A model generated the notes under the pieces. That model did no database searches, had not been told where the DNA came from, and saw nothing but the letters and a program-made list of their open reading frames with translations. The translations under genes were made by a program, and so were the position numbers. DNA of 64,000 nt from Aphis gossypii (taxonomy: Eukaryota; Arthropoda; Insecta; Hemiptera; Aphididae), in NCBI RefSeq assembly GCF_020184175.1, contig NC_065530.1, positions 65,697,260 through 65,761,259 on the forward strand, read 5' to 3'. Position 1 is the first letter of the stretch. Each line of letters starts with the position of its first letter. Positions 10,570 through 24,500 of this stretch are shown here, in pieces.

Positions 10570-13500
10570 ATGCCAAAGTCTCAAGAAGATATTGTTCGTT
10601 TATTTTTTAACTATTTATCAAAATCTAATTATGATGAAGCAAAAGAGTTTATGGTAATTTAATATTAGCCATTAAGTATGTAGTAGGTAAATTACAGGAA
10701 TTATTCAATAATGTATTTTTCAGGAGAGACAACGTTTAGTATTCTTAAACAATGCTTGGCCCAAGGCAATGTTTGATATTCTCTGTGATTTTGCTTTGGC
10801 TGAAAAGAATTATTATGACACAAATTTTGAGCCATCAAAAGATAAAATGCTTGAGCGAAAAGAAGACGAGGTACCTACCTTTTTATAATAATACAACATG
10901 ACTTACCTATTATTGTGATTATTGAATCTTCCATTTATTTCCATTGTAGAATTACTTAGACTTTGTGTACAAGACTTTGTATCAAGACCTTGAAAAACTC
11001 CAGACTGAGGTTGATGATAACTATATTATAAAATTTATGACTACACTTCTACAGTTTATATCTGTTAGACTCCAACTTCTTGAACTATATGATAAATTAT
11101 ATGAAATCGGATCAATGAACAGTTGGATTAATTTTAGTGAGTTATCTGAAACTGTTGAAAACATTCAGAATGATCTTAGTAATTTTTCACCTGTTGATCA
11201 AGTATTAAGAATCGTACGGTAATTAAACATTTTAATGTTAAATAATTATATATAAATATAAATAAGTAATAATTAGCAGATATTAGTTCAATATGTTTGG
11301 TTTTCATATTGTATACATTTTAGAAATCTTAAAAATCAGTTGATTGAGTTTTTTATATTTTCGAAGTATTTTATTCAGTGGTGAATGTTAACTTTGAAGT
11401 ATGGCCGTATGGACATGTTCATTTATCATAATGTATTATAGTATTTTATATCTAATCAAAATAAGTAACCTTTAAATTTTTTTTGTTTAAAAATAAAATC
11501 AATTTTTTTTTAATATAAAACAATAAATGTATAGTACTAAATAGTATTAAAAAATAGCAAAATAAACCAAAATGAAAATTTTTTAATATATTTGAATATA
11601 AATATTTCAAAATTAATCATTGAAGCAGCACAACTGAATGAGCATGCTCAGGGTGGTTAGTAACAAGGCTTATAGTGATGCAGGTTCTTGAAATAGCCAG
11701 TATTTAACACTGAACTAAATACATTGTATGTAAAATGTAAATGTATTTAGCTTAGTGGTATTTCACAGTGATAATGAGCATTGTATAGCTTAAAGCTATC
11801 ACATGCTCTGGTAGTAACAGTTAACAATAAAATTATGGTATTCTCGTTGTATGCGGTCTATTGCATACCTTTCATCTGTTACACATCTATATATATATAT
11901 TATATGGTCATTTTCAATGATTCAACGGCGATTAGATTTTATATTAACTGTGAAACTCTTATGATAAATAATATTATACTATAATTTTATAATCTAGGTC
12001 TAACGTATGAGATAATAAGTTACTTTAGTTGGTGCTATAATATGTGATACAATTTTTTGCACTCAACTAATGGGTACATACATAAAACCGCCAACCATTC
12101 CCAATTTTTTGTCAACCTTACCAGTGTTGCATACACACAATGCGTAGAAAGTTTATGGAGAGATTTAAAACTTTGAATAGTTAAAAAATGCTTGTGTACA
12201 TCACCATCATTGCTGCTCTCATATTTGGTGGAACAATGGTGGTGTCTAAAAACAGTAGTGAGTACACATTTGAATGTTTTTTAAAAGATGTTAAATTGTA
12301 CCTATAATATAAATAATAAAAATAATAGTCTCTTTAAATTTTCAATATATATTATAATGCATTAATGTATATTTTTTATACATTTTGTTCGTGTATAGGA
12401 TTAGATAGTGACAAAGGCGTAGTCAGGATTTTTTTATGAGGGCTAAACATAAAAAAAATAATAAACACTTTTAATAATACTTTTTTAACTCAAATAGCAA
12501 AAAACTACTAATAACAAAAAATATAATAATTAAGTAATTCAAATTTGTAAGAAAATTTCCATATTTAAATTTAAATATTTTAAAATAATATAAAAAATAC
12601 GGCCACTGGGGGGGGGGGGTTGGCTAAAGTCCCTGTAAACCCCCCTTTGGTTACGCCACTAGGTTGTGACATGCATTATTGAATTATTACTATAATTATG
12701 TATTATTAAATATATTATAATCTTACATTTAATATTAGTATTTAATTATGAATTTTTTATCTATGTGGTAAAACATAGACGACAAGTATGAGGTAGACCG
12801 CATAAGACAAGAATACTAAAATTATTATTTATTATAAATAGTAAGTATAATATATAGATAGCATTTTCGTAATATATTATGATTTTATTTTAAATAGTAA
12901 TATATTATTAAAGATAAAATAATTTAGGATTTTTGTTACTTATGGTTTTATTCTTCAGCATATTTATAATATGGTAATAGTAACAATTCATCTGTGTTGT
13001 CTAAAGTCTAAAGTATGAATAACAATAATTACTATCAATAATATATATATGTAATATGTATAAGCTATGTTAGAAACATTGATTACAAATATTGTTTTAA
13101 TATCTTTTAAATACTTATTTAATTTATAAGTATAAAATATATTTTTACAGTTATGAATTGGATTGCATTCAACATTTATTCAAGTGTCATGAACATTTGG
13201 GGGAATGGTCATATTTTGATTCGTTGATTAGCTTAAAGGAAAGTAGCGATGCATTTATCTTGTGGGAAAAATGTTATCTAAACAAAGAGGTAATAATGTT
13301 GTATTAATCAAAAATAATATAAATGTTTTATGACATTTGACCCGGGCGACCAAATATTGATCTATTTAGGGGGGACAGCTGGGCATCAATACAGCCCGGT
13401 GTAATAATGTATCAATAAAAGTGGATCTATTTTTGGTGGGGTAGGGAGTGGGACATAAAAATATAGTTAACCCAGTGCTTAAAAATTGTAAACACGGCCC

Positions 13501-15105
13501 TGTAAATATCTCATACTGGTAAAAAGTCAATTTGAATTTAATTGTCAATTATTATTTTTTTATAAAAAGTTATTCATCAAAATGGTACAAGATTTTCAAT
13601 AACATATAAATTGTGTTTTTATTATTGCATTTTTTTTTTTATTGTTATTTAGATAGAATAATCTAAAGATTTGTCTTTGTATACTGAGTGAAGTTTGTAT
13701 ACGTTAGGTTAAGTATTAAGAGTAATCTTAGAGTTTGGTGTCTTCTTAATTATAAAAAGTAATTTACTGCCAACCAATTAATTAGTGACCACTGTTCACT
13801 GCTATATAGTATATAATGTATACTATACATCATATTAAGTTTGAACTTAAAAATTGAAATCATTATATTTATTTATTTTATTGTTGAAAAGTTGAACATA
13901 CTTTAATGATTAAATTTATTGTAGAATTTATAATATATGTGCCTTGATTTTTCATTTTGATTTTAGCCTTGGAGATTTGGCTCATTATTTATGAGCAAAA
14001 GTACTTTACCTCCATTGCTTTTATGGTTCAAAAGATTCAAACACATGACAATTTCTAAATTTATGTTATATTTTTACGGAATACTTGTACGACAATCATC
14101 ATTACGTGAAGTGAAGAATACAAGTGAAACCAAAAATTTACATTTTTTCACAAAGTAAGTACCTATAGTTAAAAATTATTTGTTTTAATTGTTCATGATT
14201 AAACTATAATCTAAATAATTTTGTACAAATATATGTTCATCAATAGTATAGAAAAAATGTATAAAATCACTGATTGTTTTTGTACTTTAAGGATGCAACA
14301 ATTAAAGCAGAAGGCGGAGGCTTTATCTGCAATGTTAGTGTTTGAATCACCTGATTATGTTACTGATGACGAATCTTCTAATGGGGGTCAATCTATTACT
14401 AAAATGGATCCATATATTAAGTATAAAATTATAATAAGTTATCCAAAGGTATTAAAATTGATATGTTAGTTGTTTATTAAATTGTCAATTATTATTAAAT
14501 ATTTATTTTAGGTTCCAGTTAAATTTGATGTGATAGAAAAGATGACGATTAATGAAGAAGAACACTCGGTTAATAAAATTCAATTAATTACAGATGAAAA
14601 TGTAAGTTGAGTTTTTCAATAATTTTATTAATTCATAAATAATATAACAAATTTAATGTAATATTTTATGTAACTATAAATCATTTTACCTTAAAATTTA
14701 ATAGATCCTAATTATAATTCGCATTGAATTTACAATAAATGTAATTTAAACCAATTATATAATATATATATATATAAATACAATGCCAATAGTTTCTTAA
14801 TTTGATAAAAACGTTAAGAATAAAATCACTAAATAAGTATCTTTTTTTTTTTTTTTTTAATTTATACTATATTTAACACTTAACAACACAAATTAAATTA
14901 AATTTAAATCTATCTAATATTAATTTATTGAAGCTAGGTAATTTTTTTTCAGGTTACTTATATGATAATGAGAGTGGACTTGAAAATAATTTTTATTATG
15001 TGTTTTAATGGTAAGCCTAAAAATGAAGAAAGAGAGAAAGCAAGCACATTAGAATTTGTTTCAATGCTTCGATGTCATAAATATTTTACTTCTGTTAATA
15101 GATAA
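10570..15105 (+). CDS. KICS2: KICSTOR complex subunit KICS2 (C12orf66 homologue)
   Basis: Eight coding exons: 10570-10653, 10724-10870, 10950-11218, 13151-13289, 13967-14154, 14292-14448, 14512-14601 and 14953-15105. All have GT/AG borders and compatible phases, giving 408 residues; the vertebrate protein is about 445. Similarity to C12orf66 is visible along the whole length: DFALAEKNYYD early on, then VYKTLYQDLEKLQ, LYDKLYEIGSMN, IQHLFKCHEHLGEWSYFDSL, PPLLLWFKRFKHM followed by KFMLYFYGILVRQSS, and a C-terminal strand region DLKIIFIMCFN. In mammals KICS2 is part of KICSTOR (with KPTN, ITFG2 and SZT2), which holds GATOR1 on lysosomes and is needed to shut off mTORC1 when amino acids or glucose are low. 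No transmembrane segment or catalytic motif is expected or seen. Intron 3 (11219-13150) and intron 4 carry transposon scraps. The gene converges on PAFAH2 copy A; 473 bp separate the stops. The family call is firm; the function in this insect is inferred. Confidence 0.88.
12406..12661. mobile_element. MITE-like insertion in KICS2 intron 3
   Basis: The left end has TAGTGACAAAGGCGTAGTCAGG and the right end, read on the other strand, CCTAGTGGCGTAACCAAAGG, a loose inverted pair. A run of G and a run of C near the right end can also pair. No reading frame is present and no clear target duplication was found. It interrupts only the intron. Confidence 0.5.
13335..13512. repeat. GC-richer repeat fragment in KICS2 intron 4
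   Basis: The segment between ACCCGGGCGACC and AACACGGCCCTG stands out by composition (GGGGGGACAGC, GCCCGGTG, GGTGGGGTAGGGAGTGGGAC). It gives only chance open frames. It is probably a truncated transposon; the family is unknown. Confidence 0.35.
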
Positions 15106-15164
15106 ATACAAATCTTTACAAAGATTATTTTTATTTCTATTTTCTTAATGCTTTATAATTGATT

Positions 15165-15170
15165 AATAAA
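15165..15170 (+). terminator. polyadenylation signal of KICS2
   Basis: AATAAA lies 60 bp after the KICS2 stop codon, a usual distance for a short insect 3' UTR. It lies in the 473-bp interval between the converging KICS2 and PAFAH2-A genes; the rest of that interval is AT-rich without other features. Confidence 0.5.
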
Positions 15171-15578
15171 TTAAGTTAACTATAATATTTTTCACTAAAC
15201 GACTAAACTGTTAAAGTATTTGAATATAGTGATTATTTTTTAATATTTTTTATTATCGTATTTTTCTTATTAAAAACGTTGCATATTCGTAATACTTGGG
15301 ATATACTGGTTTGGAATAAACCAAACTGTACTATAAATAAACTAAAAATATTAACTAAAATTGTCCCTATGTAATAATAATAAAAAACATTTAGTATTAG
15401 TAGACTCAAAAAAACCATTAAACACCATATTGTGTACATTGAAAGGTTGTATTATACACATTATTAAGAATTAAATATAAATTTATGAGGTATATAAAAC
15501 TAGTAACTGATATTTACAATATTAACTCAAATACTAAAAGTATCTTCTATAAATTTATAATGTTTACCAAGGTTAATT

Positions 15579-18500
15579 TTACCAAGGATAAACAGTAAGT
15601 TTTCTTTTAACTCTTTTTGTATAATGAATTACGTCTTCTATTAAGTTGTCAGAATGTTCTTTAATAAATATTTGAGCATTGTCAGAATTTGTTGGACAAC
15701 CTATACAAAAAAAATATAAGCTAGATATATTAAAAAACATAATACCTACTTGTAAATAACTATGGTTATGGATACATACCGATTGTGTTGTGTAAAAATT
15801 GTACTACTAGACTACTCTGTAGATTTAATGCTGTTTTAGCATCCAACTTCTTCAGCATTTGCAAGTCTAACCAGTGACCATGCATGTAAGCTGTATCCGT
15901 AGAACTTTCATGTGTAGTTTTTTTCAATGTATATAGTTTCCGAACACCTTTAGAGTGCAAATACTGCTGAATTAAATTTATATTGGGTGATATATGGAAT
16001 GTGTGAGTGTTGACGAATAATATTGGTTGTAGAATGTTTATAGGTTCTGATTTTAATGGAAACATCCAACCATCAAGAATTATAGCAACTCTATATTTAA
16101 ACAAGCAATATAGATATTTTAAACACTTGAATAATATAAATGCGTTTTGCATATTTATGTATCATACATTGATACATGTGTACGTATCTAGGTAAATTTC
16201 TTATACCAGTTATGATTAAAAAAAAATGGATATAAATTTCAACATTAATTTTATAAAATCATTTAAACTGTACAAATATTTTACTAAATAGCAAATATTA
16301 TTTAGTTTAATACAAGATAAGTAACCTTATAAATTAATGTTAATCTTAACTTAAATTTTATACTCAGATTGTACCTATAAAAATATAGATATAGACGTAC
16401 CTATTGTATACGTTGTATTTCGGATTTTAAAATGTTTAATGTTAATATTGTTTTATTATAAAAACATTCTTAAAAAATTATTTTTCATTCAACATTTTTT
16501 GATTTTATTTCATAATTGTTTAGCATACCTAGTGTAGTTAATGTCATAATTTTGAAGAAAAGTAAAAACTAAGAATAACTAACTAAAATTATTTTTGAAG
16601 TTTCCATATACCTAAAATGTTTTTTTTTTCAAAATTTTTATGTTAACAGTATTAAGTTCATAGGTATTTTAGTATTCAGATTTTTTTGTTGTTAACCACT
16701 TTACAATTTTGTTTTAAATTAAATAACTTAAAATTATTGAATAATATAGATAAATAAACAAATTGATCTGATGTTCTACTTTTTGTAAAATAAATTATAC
16801 CTATTGTCAATACAATACAATTAGGTAGTAAGTAAAAAAATACTTACTTATAACGACTGTCTTGACTTGCATTGTATATTGCGGTTGTTCCACCAAATGA
16901 AAATCCAGATGATATTATTTTGTTGACATCGATCTTATTCTAATTACACACAATTGACAAAATAAGTACTCAATAAAATATCTTAGATGCTTTTCAAAAT
17001 AAATAGTGATTTAGGATAGTAATAATTTATATTGTAATGTATAAGTATAATGCTGTAGGTGTTTATATAATAAATAGATATAGCTATTAGCTGCAGACTG
17101 CAGTACCTCAACTCAATTAAACAATTAGAACATGGTCAACATGTATCAATGCTATAAAAAAAGTTACTGTTGTACCTAATTAATGCTCATATATTCTATG
17201 TCTATATGGTATTATAGTACTTAGAACTTACATTGAATTGATTCAGATCAAACGATGACTTGAGTACGTTCCTCACAGAAACGCCTGCATTGATGTCTAA
17301 AAACGTATTCAGAAGCTTGGTGCATTCTCTATGCCGAATTTTCATCTAAATGAACATACCGGCGAATTGTGTTTTAATTAGAAAATATGTACAAACAGGT
17401 AGGTACGTATTATGATTTAAATTTTAATATTAGGTACTTGGCTATTTGTCAGTGTAAAGATATCAGAGTTCTTTGTTTTATGAAAATGACGATGAATGAT
17501 CCTTGTGGGGTTATCCTGCTCTGCGCTTTCCGGTGAATCATAGTAAAACGTAACAGGCGATGATTTGTCTCTAATTCGGGAGAATGTGTCACGTAGTTAA
17601 ACATAATTAATATTAACAAAAAAATTAGAAAATGTTTTAACTTTATAGTAGGTATATATTAAAACTGCGGCAAGGGTAAATTTATCCAGGGCCGGTCTTA
17701 GGGAACTATGCGTCCTGGGCAAGGGAAATTAATGTGCTCTATAGTAGGCTCTTTGAATTACAAAAAAATTAAAAAATTAATATCTGAACTCTGAAGGCGC
17801 CCATGCGGCCATGCTATATATTGGAGCCCTGGGTAGTTATCGAAACTTATCTAAATTTGATGTGATTATATGCTGACAAATAAAAAAAGTATATTCATTC
17901 ATTATTATTGCAATAAACTTTATGATCCAATTGTTTATAAAACTAGGTATTTTGAATAAAAATGAAAAAAAATTGAATCATTAAATATTGTTAAAAATCT
18001 AGCTTTTTCTTACAACCACTCATAAGTGACATAAATTTTAGATAGTTTCTTCAAAAGTACATTTTTAATTTAATTTTTTTGAAAATATTATAGGTACCTA
18101 AAAGAAAATATTCTCCGATCTTTAAAATTAAAGGAGGTTTTTGGAAGAAAACTGGAAAATAGTTTTTACTTTGAGTGATTAATAGTAGAAAAATTATAAC
18201 AAGATAATTGAGAAATACCGGAAATATTAATCTTAATATATTTGTACCTAGCATTTTCTAGACAATATAAAGCTTTTTTTTTAAAAAAAAGTTGACACTT
18301 TTCAGGTACTTATAGACATTTTTTTCCAACAATATTTAGTTAAAAAATATCAAACATAATTTATAGTCACATTTATTTAAATAAAAATTTGAATGTTGAA
18401 TACCTATATACTCGTACATATTATATAAGTAGGTATTATGAGTTATGACCGATTGTCTCCGTTTATAATCATATAAGTATAAATATCAAACAACTTTTAG

Positions 18501-21500
18501 TCTATACTATGGTAACCATAGACACTTGAAATTTAGTATAGAAAAAAGCAACTTTTTTTTAACACAAAAATATACTTTGTAATAAGTGTTTACTGCTATA
18601 TGAATCATATAATCCTCTAAAACATTGGGTATATTTCACTTAAGAAAGGTATTTTTGACTTTTGACATCGTTGCATGGTAGGCATTTAGTATACATTTTT
18701 TTCATGTATCTATTAACTCGCGAGTCTTAAAAAATGTAATGATACTTTATTATAATTTTTTTATCTAACCTGTGTTCAATGGCAGCTACTATAAATCCGT
18801 ATGATGCTAAAGTGTTACAATAATCTGAGCAAACGAATCTTGTCGCTGCGTAACCATGTGAAAATATGACAAGGGGATACGATTGTTCTTTGTCCGATAT
18901 CGGTGCATCACAAATGGTTGGTATGTAATAGGGTGCTGTAATGCAAAAAATAATAGTATTATTAAAATATAATTTTTCAAAATAGTTTTTATTTAAATTT
19001 TCATTATACAAACTTATGAGGAATCTTGTATCAAATGTCAGCCTTTGGGGTTTTAATTTAAAGCGTTATTAGTTCGTAACTAAATATACTTTTCGTGGTT
19101 TTTATGAGTCGTATAAAATATCTTTAATTTATATGTTTAAATACAATATTGTAAATTTGTAACTATTTAGTTTTGATATTTTTAAAATGTGGTATTAGGT
19201 ACCTATAACATTCTTATAAGAATAACTTATTAGGGACCGCATGTCTTATTATTTCAATTATTCCAGTATATTTTATATAAATAAGTATCATAGCATATAA
19301 GAGCCAAAATACTTTGAAAGTTAAATCATATGTCTAGTAAATACTAAATACTAATATAATACTTAAGATATATTGAACTATAATTGTCTACACAGCCATA
19401 AACAAAAAAAATAAGAATTTAATTATCCACGTTGGAAAAAACATTTTAAAAATTATTGTTATTGTTAGTATCAGTAGGGCTCAGAAGTTAAAGAAGCTAA
19501 AAAAGGAAAAAATATGCTTGACAATTGTAAAAAAATGCATTAAAAAATATGAAAAATAATATATAAAATAATAATAATAATAAAATATATGTAAAAAAAA
19601 ATTTACTTATATAAATATACCATGGAGTAATACGTGTAAAATATTTATCATAAACAATTAACAATTAGTACCAACTCATATTCTATTAATAGATATTTTT
19701 AATTTTTAAAATTTTAAAATGTATCTGTGTAGCATTGTTTAAGTTAATTTTATTTGTCTTTTCATTTTTTACACTAACCACCAGTAAGTCACTTAAGCAC
19801 TCATCTTTCATAGAAGACCTAATATAAAACTTGACTCTCTTAACTAAGAAAAAAATCTTTCATTAGGAGCCGTAATTATATTAGGTAGGAACTTATCTAA
19901 TTTTTGAAATAAAACATATTTGCACAATGCATTTTTTTTTAAATACTGAAAAAATATCAAAATATATAATACAAAACACTTAGGTAAATCGTTGCTTATA
20001 TTTATTGTAATCATAGGTAGGTATTTATATAATTCAAGATGCTATCTGATGAATAAACTAGTCCCGAGGATTCTTGATCAATAACTTTAGTGAAGTGTAT
20101 CCCCTTATCCATAATCCATACAACATAGAAATGGATTTATTAGATATACTTAGGTACTTAAGTTTTCATACATCAGTTACCTTTATTCTTATTAGTATCT
20201 CGTATAGAGTAAATATAGGGAAATAAAACCTAGTACCTATTTAATTATTATTCAAAAATCAGAATATAAGATGCAATGACATAAAAGTCGTATCAATTGT
20301 AAAACGAGTCAAAAATCATGTCTGATTTAATTTAATTTACATCTTAAATTCAACGATTAATCGCACTCAAATAATAAATCGCTTTCAACAACGATGTCAC
20401 ACTATTATTATTATTATTTATATATTTAAATTATTTAGAAAAGTTACTACCTACTGAGAATTTCATTTTTTTTTAAAAGTATTAAAGTAATAAGAGAAAT
20501 GTTACCATCTACCAGAAATAAACCTTAGCGTTGGAGCATTTATTGAAGTTTCTACAGTTAATACTCTTTGAATTACATTAAAAAAAAAAACAAAGATATT
20601 GTGTGTTGATAAATTTCGTAATTTTAAACCCGAATAATATCATATAAAATTTTATTTAATCCTTACCTTGGCCCAAGAGTGGTGGAAAATATTTGAATAT
20701 AAAATAAGGTACATGAAGAGCATTGGCAAATTCTTTCAAATACATTTTATTTGGAATCCACGGAATCCATTTATCCGAGTATTTCTGTAATTAATAATAA
20801 AAATAATATACATATAATAGGTAATATAATTATAATACTATATATATTTATACTAAACTTTGATTAATGCGACTAACTTACAATTGGAAAATATGTTATT
20901 CCAGTTATAACCTTGTACCTTAATGTGTTAACTTTATCGTATTGCATAATATGCACAATATAGAAAATACATTTACGTTTAAAATAAATACTCAATTTCA
21001 TTGTATATTATTGTTAGCATTATTAGAGCAAATTTACAAGTTATCAAATATGAAGAAAAAATAATACTATCTGTGTTTTTATAATTTTTTTCATATTTTA
21101 ACTTTTAAATGATTTTTCAGTATGTAAGTATAATATTTATAAATTTTTTTTTTACTTTAGATTTGTTTATACATAGGTACTTAATACTATATATGTTAAG
21201 GTAATAAAGCGTATGTGTATATTAGTATTATTACCAGAGGAGATGATAATTTGGGAATTGTCGTGATATCTTAGTCATTGTTCACTATGATTGGAAAGGA
21301 TAGTCGGAATACCTACTAGATATTCCGTATAGTTTTATCTAGTAGTAGTAAACAAAAATATTATGTAGCTTTTCAAAAATAATTTATTTCTAAATTTAAT
21401 TAAAAATATTTAATATCTATCATTTTTTTTCTTACATAATTTGAGTCCTATAATTGAAGCGACGAATCTAATTATAACCGAATTTTTTATATAAATGTTT

Positions 21501-24500
21501 TTAAATACATCCGGACTGTTCTAAACCAGGGGTCGGCAACTCGCGGCCTGCGGGTCGCATGCGGTCAATAAAGTGATTTTATGCGGCCCCCCATTACAAT
21601 TTATAATTAGTGTAAACAAATGGAATGCCACATTATGTATTTATGTTAGTTGATAAACTATAAATAAAGTAAAGTGTATGGCCCGTGAAAAATTTTATTT
21701 TTATTTTTTGGCCCCTGACACCAAAAAGGCTGCCAACCCTTGTTCTGGACGATTTTGAGCCTAATAAGCGACAGAAGTACAGAAATTAGTATTCGTTAGT
21801 CTTATAAATGGCGTCTACTATGTATAATTATAATATGTGAATTAAAATTTTCCAAGGTTATTTCATTTTGTAATTTATTTATATTTAATAATGACATAAT
21901 TATTAAATACTTATGTAGTTATGTATAATGTAGGTCGTTTACTATTTTAGGCATTCATCTAATTATAAATACGAATACTTCCCTAATTTAGTAAACAGTA
22001 ATATACCATTCTAATTCATTATTTATACAAATTGTATCATATATTTTGTTATTCATAAGATAGTACTATAGTAGTAAATACTTATACAGTTATACTTGCC
22101 TAGTCTTTGCTGTCTTGGAATGAAATAAATGATATGCCATTTACTTTTATTGATATGATTATATTTATATTACAATAAGTTCGAAATGGTGGTTTAAAGT
22201 TAAAACCTATATTGAAAGATTTTAGTAGGAGTAAAGGTATTATAATATTTAAGAAAAATAATGGATTCACCGTAGCTCAGTTGTGGTCGAAGAAAGGTTC
22301 GTAATGTGGATGAAAGGAATATTTAATGTACAAAAAAATCATTTTATACTTTTTGTATTATTCGTGTGTTTGGAGTGTTTTGTTTATGTTGTTAGAAACA
22401 AGATAGGTGCATATTGAATATTTTACTTAACAAAATTTCAACATTTACAATTTGTTTTCTGGTCTTACATTTTTATTTAGGTCATTGACTCATTGTATAT
22501 TTCCTAATGATAATAATTTTTTATTAGTAAACATATACCTAATAACTTACTGTAAACTTATACTTGCTAGTTATTGTGTACATTATAATTTTTAATTAAA
22601 ATAACTAAACAAAACTCAAAAAATTAAATCCATTCAAAAATTACAAATGGGAGTGTCGAAAAAAACAGAAAATACTGGGTTGATCATATTTGTTGAGTGG
22701 GGTGTATAAAATTTTTTTTTATTTGTACAAAATTTTACAAAAAAAGGTATACAATACTTTCAAGGTTTGGTATCAAAATTCGAAAGTGGTAATGTTAACT
22801 ATATGAACCTATATATTGAATGTATATTATAAATTATTATTGATAATATGGTATTTAGAAATAATGATACTTTTATACTTACGTTCAATTGATCAGATGG
22901 AATATTAGTCGGGTAAAATACCCTAGCAAAACACCCTTCTTGGGAATATTCTGTCATCAATTCCATACATCCTGTTACGTGTGGACCTATTGTAATTAAT
23001 GAATGTATTATAGCAACCAGTCATGAACCAGATAAACTAAAATATTATATGAAGTCTCAATAATTGACTATATAAAACTGGATGTATTGAATCCTATGAT
23101 TAAAACTTAAAGCAATTTAAAATAGAACTAGAAGTAACAATATTTTCAACAATTTACAATATTTATAGTATGTTTGAAGTTATATAAAGGCAACCTAATA
23201 ACTAAAGCCTGGATTTAAATGTCCTTAAAACCAAACAAATATGTTCTAAAAATAGCCAAAAGTTTCCTTAAAAATGCATTTTAGCGCAAAAATTACTTTA
23301 AAAAATGCCTTATAATTTTTTTTTATACAATTTAGTAATTTATAAATGAGGTACCTATAATTATTATTTTATAAAAAAAAAAAAGTTCCACAGTCAATAA
23401 GAAAGATAATATAAATATTGAATCGAAATGAATCGAATGACTGACAATACAAAGTGTATGGAAAAACCCGATAAACTTATTAAATTAAATTAACTTAAAT
23501 ATTAAAAAATATAAAATAAAAGCTTCAGCATTAAAGCACCCGTTAAATGAAACCAACTATGTAGGTACCTACATGGAAAGCATTGTCAAAAATCAACTAA
23601 AAAAAGATGCACTTTGCATTGCAAACTATAAAAAATTATAACTATTATAATTTACTAAGACAAAAACATAATCTATAGTAGGTATAGATTATTAATGGAA
23701 TGGATTCTATATCATTAATAATTGTTGTACCTATATGGCTAAATGTGTTTAGGATATTTTAATGCAACTGTAGGATATTAGATCAGCTATAAAAAAGTAT
23801 TATAATTTATAAGTCCTAATTTTTCATCGCTAAAATTATTATTTTTGTTTTAGATAAAAATAATACATTACAACTAATAAAAATAACTAAGTTACGTAAA
23901 TAAATTAGTTTGCTGTTCAAACCTTTTACGATTTGATAAAAAACATGTTAATTTTAAATAATTTTAAAATTATATACATCATATCAACATATTTTTATAT
24001 AATAGTGAGTAAAACTCTGCTTAAAAAGTTGTATTGTCAAATTAATTTCACCATTCGAAGCAATCTTCTCTCAATGTTTCTTCATATTTCATATATAAGC
24101 TCAAAATTGATGGGTATCTTGACGAGTGTTCCTTTTTGTTTTTTGTTACATTATAAACATCTTTAATATAGAATTAAACATAATTTATTAAGACCTTGGT
24201 TTTTATTTTGAATTTTTGTTTGATAAATATTTAGATCCAAATGACCTTGATTGTTACTACTTATAAGCATAGTGTTTTTAGATACCAAATTAGACTGTAA
24301 TTTAACTAATCGCGATCGTGAGCATGAGCAATACGAACATCGGACTGGATAGAATTACTTATGGTTAGATTATAAAGTATAAGATAGTATAAGATGTTTA
24401 TTACACCCATTAAATTTATTACTATAAATTCATTACAGCTAGTATACTTAAGTAGGTTAAAATGGGTATTTGTTAAGCCCCTCAAATTTCATAAGTAATT

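Noticed and set aside
15766..16152. Treating the 128-residue frame as a separate gene
   Set aside because: It is exon 8 of PAFAH2-A read on into flanking introns; phase and splice sites join it to exons 7 and 9.
22270..22310. tRNA-like words TAGCTCAGTTG and GGTTCG
   Set aside because: The A-box and B-box words are too close together, and no acceptor stem or anticodon arm folds. Probably chance or a worn SINE.
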